A DNA stretch of 64,000 bases from Acinetobacter lwoffii (GTDB lineage: Bacteria; Pseudomonadota; Gammaproteobacteria; Pseudomonadales; Moraxellaceae): assembly GCF_029024105.1 (NCBI RefSeq), contig NZ_CP118963.1, positions 1,674,001 through 1,738,000 on the forward strand, read 5' to 3'. The notes beneath the pieces are model-generated. The model saw only the letters and a program-made list of their open reading frames with translations. It had not been told where the DNA came from and ran no database searches. Within the stretch, counting starts at the first letter, position 1. Every line of letters starts with the position of its first letter. The position numbers and the translations under genes were made by a program. Shown here one piece after another: positions 59,461-64,000 of this stretch.

Positions 59461-60999
59461 ATGCTGTCTCGTTTGGTTCGACAAATTTTACAAGCAACGG
59501 TCTACGATGTTGCAATCGAAACTCCACTCGAAGCAGCGCCACGAATTAGCGAACGACTCAATAATAATATCCGCTTTAAACGTGAAGATTTACAACCGGT
59601 TTTTTCATTCAAGCTACGCGGTGCCTATAACCGTATTAGTCAATTACCGAAATCACAAATGGAACGTGGCGTTATTACTGCTTCAGCGGGTAACCATGCA
59701 CAGGGCGTGGCACTCTCAGGGAAAAAGCTGGGTATTCGCGCGATTATTGTGATGCCTAAAACCACACCTGATATCAAGGTACAGGCGGTTAAGCGTCTTG
59801 GTGGCGAAGTGGTTTTGCATGGTGATTCATTTGATGTCGCCAACAAGTATGCGATTCAACGTGCCCAGGAAGATGGCATGACCTTCATTCCGCCTTATGA
59901 TGATGAACTGGTGATTGCTGGCCAAGGTACGATTGCTAATGAAATCCTGCGTCAATGGCGCGATGTGGATTACGTGTTTGTCGCAGTTGGCGGTGGTGGC
60001 CTGATCGCAGGTGTTGCAGCGTATTTAGGTGATGTCGCACCCCACGTTAAAGTCATTCCAGTGGAATACGACGAATCTGCCTGTTTAAAAGCTGCTTTAG
60101 AAGCAAATGAACGTGTGATTCTCCCATCTGTGGGCTTGTTTGCTGATGGTACAGCGGTAGCCCAAATTGGTGAAAAACCATTTGATGTGATTCGTCTGCA
60201 AAAATCGGACAATTCTGGCCCAATCGTGGAACCGAATGTGGTGCTGGTGAATACGGATGAAGTCTGTGCAGCGATTAAAGACACTTATGACGAATGCCGT
60301 AGCATTGTAGAACCATCTGGTGCAATGGCTCTGGCAGGTATTAAAAAATACGTGGCTGAACATGGCATCGAAGGGAAGAACATGGTGTCGATTGTCTGCG
60401 GCGCCAACATGAACTTCGACCGTTTACGTTATATCGCTGAACGTACCGAACTGGGTGAACGCAAAGAAGCGATTTTTGCCGTGACCATTCCGGAACAGAA
60501 AGGTTCATTCCTGAGTTTCTGCCGTGCATTACAAGGCCGTAATATTACTGAATTTAACTACCGTGCCAGCGATGCTTCTGCTGCGCAAGTCTTTGTCGGC
60601 ATCAGTCTGAAAAATGGCGAGAAAGAACGTCAGGAAATTTATGAAACCTTAAAGTTCCAGTATGACGTTGACGATCTGTCTGATGACGAAGTGGCCAAAC
60701 TGCATATCCGTTACCTGATCGGTGGTCATGCCGATATTGAAAATGAGCGCCTGTTCCGCGTGGAATTCCCGGAGCGTCCTGGCGCTTTACTGATGTTCCT
60801 GGAACGTCTTGGCCCAACCCATAATATCACCCTGTTCCACTACCGGAACCACGGCGCTGCTGAAGGACGTGTTCTGGTGGGTCTTGAAGCAACCGATGCA
60901 CAACAGAATCCGGATGGCTTGATCGAAACTCTCGAAACCATTACCTATCCATATCAGGAAATTACCAATAATCTGGGTTATCAACGTTTCTTGAAGTAA
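59461..60999 (+). CDS. ilvA: Threonine dehydratase, biosynthetic
   Basis: 512 aa. PLP Lys in FSFKLRGAYNR, SAGNHAQGVALS, the Gly-rich phosphate loop GGGGLIAGVA, then two ACT-like regulatory domains (VTIPEQKGSFLSFCRAL and VEFPERPGALLMFLERL). Converts threonine to 2-oxobutyrate, first step to isoleucine, inhibited by isoleucine in relatives. Divergent from rpiA. Confidence 0.96.
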   Translation: MLSRLVRQILQATVYDVAIETPLEAAPRISERLNNNIRFKREDLQPVFSFKLRGAYNRISQLPKSQMERGVITASAGNHAQGVALSGKKLGIRAIIVMPKTTPDIKVQAVKRLGGEVVLHGDSFDVANKYAIQRAQEDGMTFIPPYDDELVIAGQGTIANEILRQWRDVDYVFVAVGGGGLIAGVAAYLGDVAPHVKVIPVEYDESACLKAALEANERVILPSVGLFADGTAVAQIGEKPFDVIRLQKSDNSGPIVEPNVVLVNTDEVCAAIKDTYDECRSIVEPSGAMALAGIKKYVAEHGIEGKNMVSIVCGANMNFDRLRYIAERTELGERKEAIFAVTIPEQKGSFLSFCRALQGRNITEFNYRASDASAAQVFVGISLKNGEKERQEIYETLKFQYDVDDLSDDEVAKLHIRYLIGGHADIENERLFRVEFPERPGALLMFLERLGPTHNITLFHYRNHGAAEGRVLVGLEATDAQQNPDGLIETLETITYPYQEITNNLGYQRFLK

Positions 61000-61012
61000 T
61001 TCTTTCAAACAT

Positions 61013-61039
61013 AAACCGCCTTTCGAGGCGGTTTTTTTA
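61013..61039 (+). terminator. Rho-independent terminator of ilvA
   Basis: AAACCGCCT - TTCG - AGGCGGTTT followed by TTTTA; UUCG tetraloop. Confidence 0.9.
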
Positions 61040-61164
61040 TGTCCGGCTGAATGAAAATGTATGAAGTATTTATGTAAGGCCAGATAGCTGAAAACTATAA
61101 AAATCTTTAAGATACATACTTAGACATGAACTGATTTGAAATAAAAAGATTTAAGGAAATATGC

Positions 61165-61821
61165 ATGGCATTATTTGCAGTCATTGGGCTGGGCAGCTTC
61201 GGTGCAACAGTGGCGACTCAACTGATCAGCCTGAAACATGATGTGATTGGAATCGATCTCGATAAAAAATATGTGGAAAATATTTCCGATCAGCTCACCC
61301 ATGCGGTCATTGCCGATGCAACCGATGAGCATGTCCTGGATGAACTGGATATCCAGCGCTGTGAAGCGGTCGTAGTCGCAATTGGTGAAGATATTGAAGC
61401 CAGCATTCTGTGTGTACTGCATCTGAAAAATATGGGTGTAAAGAAAATTTGGGCCAAAGCCAAATCCAAAGCCCACCATATGATTTTGACCCATCTGAAC
61501 GTCGAAAAAATTATTCACCCAGAAGAAGATATGGGCGTCCGTGTGGCACAATCACTCAGCTACCCGATGGTTAGCCGTTATATGTCACTTGAAGATGATC
61601 ACTATATTGTCAAGATCGAGATTCATGCAGATCATCATGGTACACCGTTGAATCAGTTGATGAAGCATATACCTGAAATTACCACCTTATTACATAAACG
61701 CGGATCTACGCTGCAATACCACGTAGATGCCAATCAGATTCTTCAAGAAGGCGACATTTTACTGGTTGAAGGATTGCTGGAACCTTTGCGCCGTCTTGCT
61801 AAATATTTTAAACATTTATGA
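61165..61821 (+). CDS. KtrA/TrkA-type K+ channel regulatory protein
   Basis: 218 aa. RCK N domain: FAVIGLGSFGATVATQLISL, then GIDLDKKYVENISD and ADATDEHVLDEL (nucleotide-binding Rossmann fold). C-terminal RCK-C from ~residue 135. It gates the membrane partner KtrB and responds to ATP/ADP in relatives. Its stop overlaps the start of the next gene (ATGA). AAGGAAATATGC before the ATG. Confidence 0.92.
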   Translation: MALFAVIGLGSFGATVATQLISLKHDVIGIDLDKKYVENISDQLTHAVIADATDEHVLDELDIQRCEAVVVAIGEDIEASILCVLHLKNMGVKKIWAKAKSKAHHMILTHLNVEKIIHPEEDMGVRVAQSLSYPMVSRYMSLEDDHYIVKIEIHADHHGTPLNQLMKHIPEITTLLHKRGSTLQYHVDANQILQEGDILLVEGLLEPLRRLAKYFKHL

Positions 61822-63158
61822 AAAGTTCTGATTTAAAGCAACACAGGACGATTAACCTCAGTCCTCCGAGCTTACTGGCTTTGGGTTTTCTCGGATTAAT
61901 TCTGATCGGCTCACTGCTATTGATGCTGCCTATTGCACATCATGGAGAAATCAGCTGGCTGGAGGCGATTTTTACAGCAACTTCTGCTGTGACCATTACC
62001 GGGCTATCGGTGGTGAATGTCGGTGAAGCCTATACCGTATTTGGTCAAATCGTGATTATGTTTTTGTTGCAATGCGGCGGCTTGGGTTTTATGACCTTTG
62101 CCATTCTGGCAGTGATGAGTCTGGCACCGCAACTGGGGCTAAAACAACAAGTCATGGCACAGGAGTCCATTGGACAAACTAGTCTGAAAAAAGTCAGTTT
62201 TACCATTAAAGCCGTGTTTTTATATTCTCTATTCTTTGAAGCGATCGGCACGCTGATTCTGACCTTGTCCTGGCTTAAAGAATATCAATTCACTGATGCA
62301 TTATTTTATGCAGCCTTTTATAGTGTCTCCGCTTTTAATAATGGTGGATTTTCACTATTTCCAAATAGCTTGATGAGTTTTTCAGGGCAATATCTGATTA
62401 CCTTTACCATCAGTATGTTGTATATCATTGGCGGTATCGGTTTTCTGGTGCTGATGGACGTCAAAGAACATAAGCGCTGGCGTAAGTTGAGTACCAACAG
62501 CAAGCTAATCCTCTCAACGATTCTGGGTCTGAACCTAAGTGCTTTTATCGTACTTTGGCTACTAGAGGCTTCCAATCCACACACCTTGGGTCTCATGAGT
62601 TTGGGCGATCAGGCCGTGAATGCCTGGTTCCATGCCACCGTTCCCCGCTCTTCAGGTTTTAATAGCTTGCCAATGGAACAAATGAGCGATGCATCCAGTC
62701 TCGTTACCATGCTGCTCATGTTTATCGGGGGCGGCTCCTTAAGTACGGCGGGCGGCATTAAGGTCGGTACGTTTATTATTGTGGTCATCAGCGTAATCAG
62801 TTTTTTAAGACGCGAAGATGAGATCCGGCTGTTTAATCACTCTATTCCTGAAAAAACTACGTTTAAAGCATTGGCCGTCGTGTGTATTACTGCAGCATTG
62901 ATCATGATGGGTTTTATGAGCTTATTAATCCTGGAACCTGAGCAGGATTTTCTGGATCTGTTGTTTGAAGCCGTGTCTGCGGCCTGTACCGTCGGTTTGT
63001 CCCGAGGGGTAACAGAGGAACTACAACCTGCCAGTTTGATTATTCTAATGCTGTTAATGTTCGCAGGGCGTCTAGGGCCACTGACGCTTGCTTATTTTAT
63101 TGCGACTCCGAAAAAGAGTCGTCTCAAACATCCGCCTTCAGAAATCCAGATTGGCTAA
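61818..63158 (+). CDS. KtrB/TrkH-family K+ transporter
   Basis: 446 aa, four M1-P-M2 repeats. Filter regions visible: ATSAVTITGLSVVNVG, SVSAFNNGGFSLF, TVPRSSGFNSLPM and SAACTVGLSRGVT, each with the key Gly. Length and the RCK partner next door fit KtrB rather than the larger TrkH. Imports K+, probably with Na+. Confidence 0.93.
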   Translation: MKSSDLKQHRTINLSPPSLLALGFLGLILIGSLLLMLPIAHHGEISWLEAIFTATSAVTITGLSVVNVGEAYTVFGQIVIMFLLQCGGLGFMTFAILAVMSLAPQLGLKQQVMAQESIGQTSLKKVSFTIKAVFLYSLFFEAIGTLILTLSWLKEYQFTDALFYAAFYSVSAFNNGGFSLFPNSLMSFSGQYLITFTISMLYIIGGIGFLVLMDVKEHKRWRKLSTNSKLILSTILGLNLSAFIVLWLLEASNPHTLGLMSLGDQAVNAWFHATVPRSSGFNSLPMEQMSDASSLVTMLLMFIGGGSLSTAGGIKVGTFIIVVISVISFLRREDEIRLFNHSIPEKTTFKALAVVCITAALIMMGFMSLLILEPEQDFLDLLFEAVSAACTVGLSRGVTEELQPASLIILMLLMFAGRLGPLTLAYFIATPKKSRLKHPPSEIQIG

Positions 63159-63167
63159 TCTATCTAT

Positions 63168-63199
63168 AAAAAAACCATGCAGCGGCATGGTTTTTTATT
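63168..63199. terminator. Bidirectional terminator between ktrB-like and pldA genes
   Basis: AAACCATGC - AGCG - GCATGGTTT with A run before and T run after. Confidence 0.88.
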
Positions 63200-63228
63200 T
63201 TCATTCCAAGATGTTTAAAGTTGGAATC

Positions 63229-64000
63229 CTAGAACCAGTTCATCAAGGAAACACCTAAACCGACATACGTGGCACGATGGTTATAATCAATCAGGCTTTC
63301 TCCGTAACCATCAAAAAGCTGGAATTGGCCACGCAAACGCCCACTGATCGGGAATGACCAGTCGAACTGTACCGCTCCACGGTTTTCATCTCCACCTTTT
63401 AAGGTATGTCGTAGCATCAATGAAAAATCATGCTCCTTATAACGATAAAATGCGGTCATGTCTCCACGGCCAATATAGTTCTTGATCTCTGGATTGTTAT
63501 CGTCTTCTCGCTTCTCTTCAAAGCGATACCAAGGACGAACCATCAAGGCAAAATTGTCTTTTTCAAAACCAAGATTCAGCATCACCCGATTCCAGCTACG
63601 TGATAACGGATCAGAACGACCATTGGACTGATGATTGATGGTCAATCCCAACATACGCCAATTCAGACCCAAAAGATCATAATTGGTACGGAAAATCAAA
63701 CTGGCTTCGGGTTCATAGTTGGTCTCACGAAACGGACGTGATTCTTCCGAGTTATACACCTGCCAACGCGAAGACTGAGTATAACCAAGCCAGAGATCGC
63801 CATTATCTCCCAAGATATTTTCAACCGCCTTGGTCTTTAAAGACAGTTGAAACTTAGCTTCAGTTGAGGTGAGATTCTGTTTCTCTGTCTCTATATTGTT
63901 GGGATTTTCACTCTCGGGTAATTCATTCTTGTTTGATGTCCAGAAACCTGGCATCAAATACACCGGCTGATAAGAACGAATGTTCCAGGTGCCTAATTTA
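63229..64000 (-). CDS. pldA: Outer-membrane phospholipase A, partial (5' end outside window)
   Basis: The frame is open to the window edge (63963-64000 reads SYQPVYLMP before the visible part). OMPLA signature: LGLTINHQSNGRSDPLSR with catalytic His, Ser in NHQSNG and then SWNRVMLNLG with the Asn. Beta-barrel strands alternate to the C-terminal Phe (LGVSLMNWF), the barrel-assembly signal. Hydrolyses outer-membrane phospholipids, Ca-dependent dimer in E. coli. Convergent with the K+ gene pair. Confidence 0.93.
   Translation of the reverse strand, partial: KLGTWNIRSYQPVYLMPGFWTSNKNELPESENPNNIETEKQNLTSTEAKFQLSLKTKAVENILGDNGDLWLGYTQSSRWQVYNSEESRPFRETNYEPEASLIFRTNYDLLGLNWRMLGLTINHQSNGRSDPLSRSWNRVMLNLGFEKDNFALMVRPWYRFEEKREDDNNPEIKNYIGRGDMTAFYRYKEHDFSLMLRHTLKGGDENRGAVQFDWSFPISGRLRGQFQLFDGYGESLIDYNHRATYVGLGVSLMNWF

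Overview
The window looks like part of an Acinetobacter-type chromosome (Moraxellaceae; AT-rich, with aroQ-accB-accC, prpB/prpC, argF, clpS-clpA, argC, rpiA, ilvA and a KtrAB-type K+ uptake pair). It splits into a large prophage (1 to about 30.7 kb) and ordinary chromosomal DNA (30.75 to 64 kb). The species call is an inference from gene content; no 16S or marker search was possible.

Prophage, read along its own logic. A CI-like S24 repressor (24275-24955, +) sits next to a Cro-like protein (23981-24169, -), with three 16-bp operators between them and more beyond the repressor operon (25946-26017). Leftward from Cro run a ribbon-helix-helix-like small protein, an ORF6N/KilAC antirepressor, an O-like replication protein carrying six iterons (probable phage origin), a train of small overlapping genes, a PD-(D/E)XK-like protein, a DUF1064 resolvase-like nuclease, a lambda-type phosphatase and two small genes. 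Further left come the virion genes, all on the minus strand: small and large terminase, P22-like portal, a Gp49-family protein, a tRNA-Cys block, scaffold, N4-gp56-type major capsid, decoration-like protein, a RyR-domain protein, an adaptor, and tail/LamG proteins that run off the left edge. Rightward (+) from the second operator block run a Sak4-like ATPase, Fis-like and winged-helix proteins and a chain of very short, often Cys-rich genes, ending at a strong terminator by 30681. No integrase and no lysis cassette is recognised inside the window.

Most interesting item: a single + strand gene (15407-16438) inserted between the oppositely transcribed early and late regions. It encodes a long N-terminal coiled coil fused to a CHAT (caspase-like) protease domain with an intact His/Cys pair, framed by its own inverted repeat and terminator. 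This is the arrangement expected of a prophage 'moron', and I infer an anti-phage or abortive-infection effector. The repressor operon also carries three extra small genes (a tandem paralogous pair and a membrane protein) that should be expressed in the lysogen. Three further non-coding signals stand out: a TGTAGGGTTCG motif upstream of four virion gene blocks, TGCGTAC repeats in and before the small terminase gene, and tRNA-like/hairpin structures at 8.2-8.8 kb.

Chromosomal part. ybaK flanks the prophage; then aroQ-accB-accC (fatty-acid synthesis), a frameshifted MASE1-like/GGDEF diguanylate cyclase, an amidase, an MFS transporter, a secreted catalase-like protein and a secreted lipase-like hydrolase that share an upstream dyad, a SRAP (HMCES/YedK) protein, a run of small or degenerate genes, a PncC/CinA-type amidase, prpC and prpB beside a divergent TetR regulator, argF, ynfA, clpA-clpS, argC, a YgjP-type metallopeptidase, rpiA, ilvA, the ktrA/ktrB-like pair and the 3' part of pldA. 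Several very small genes (37, 53, 51, 26 and 25 codons) are supported by ribosome-binding sites and stop/start overlaps.
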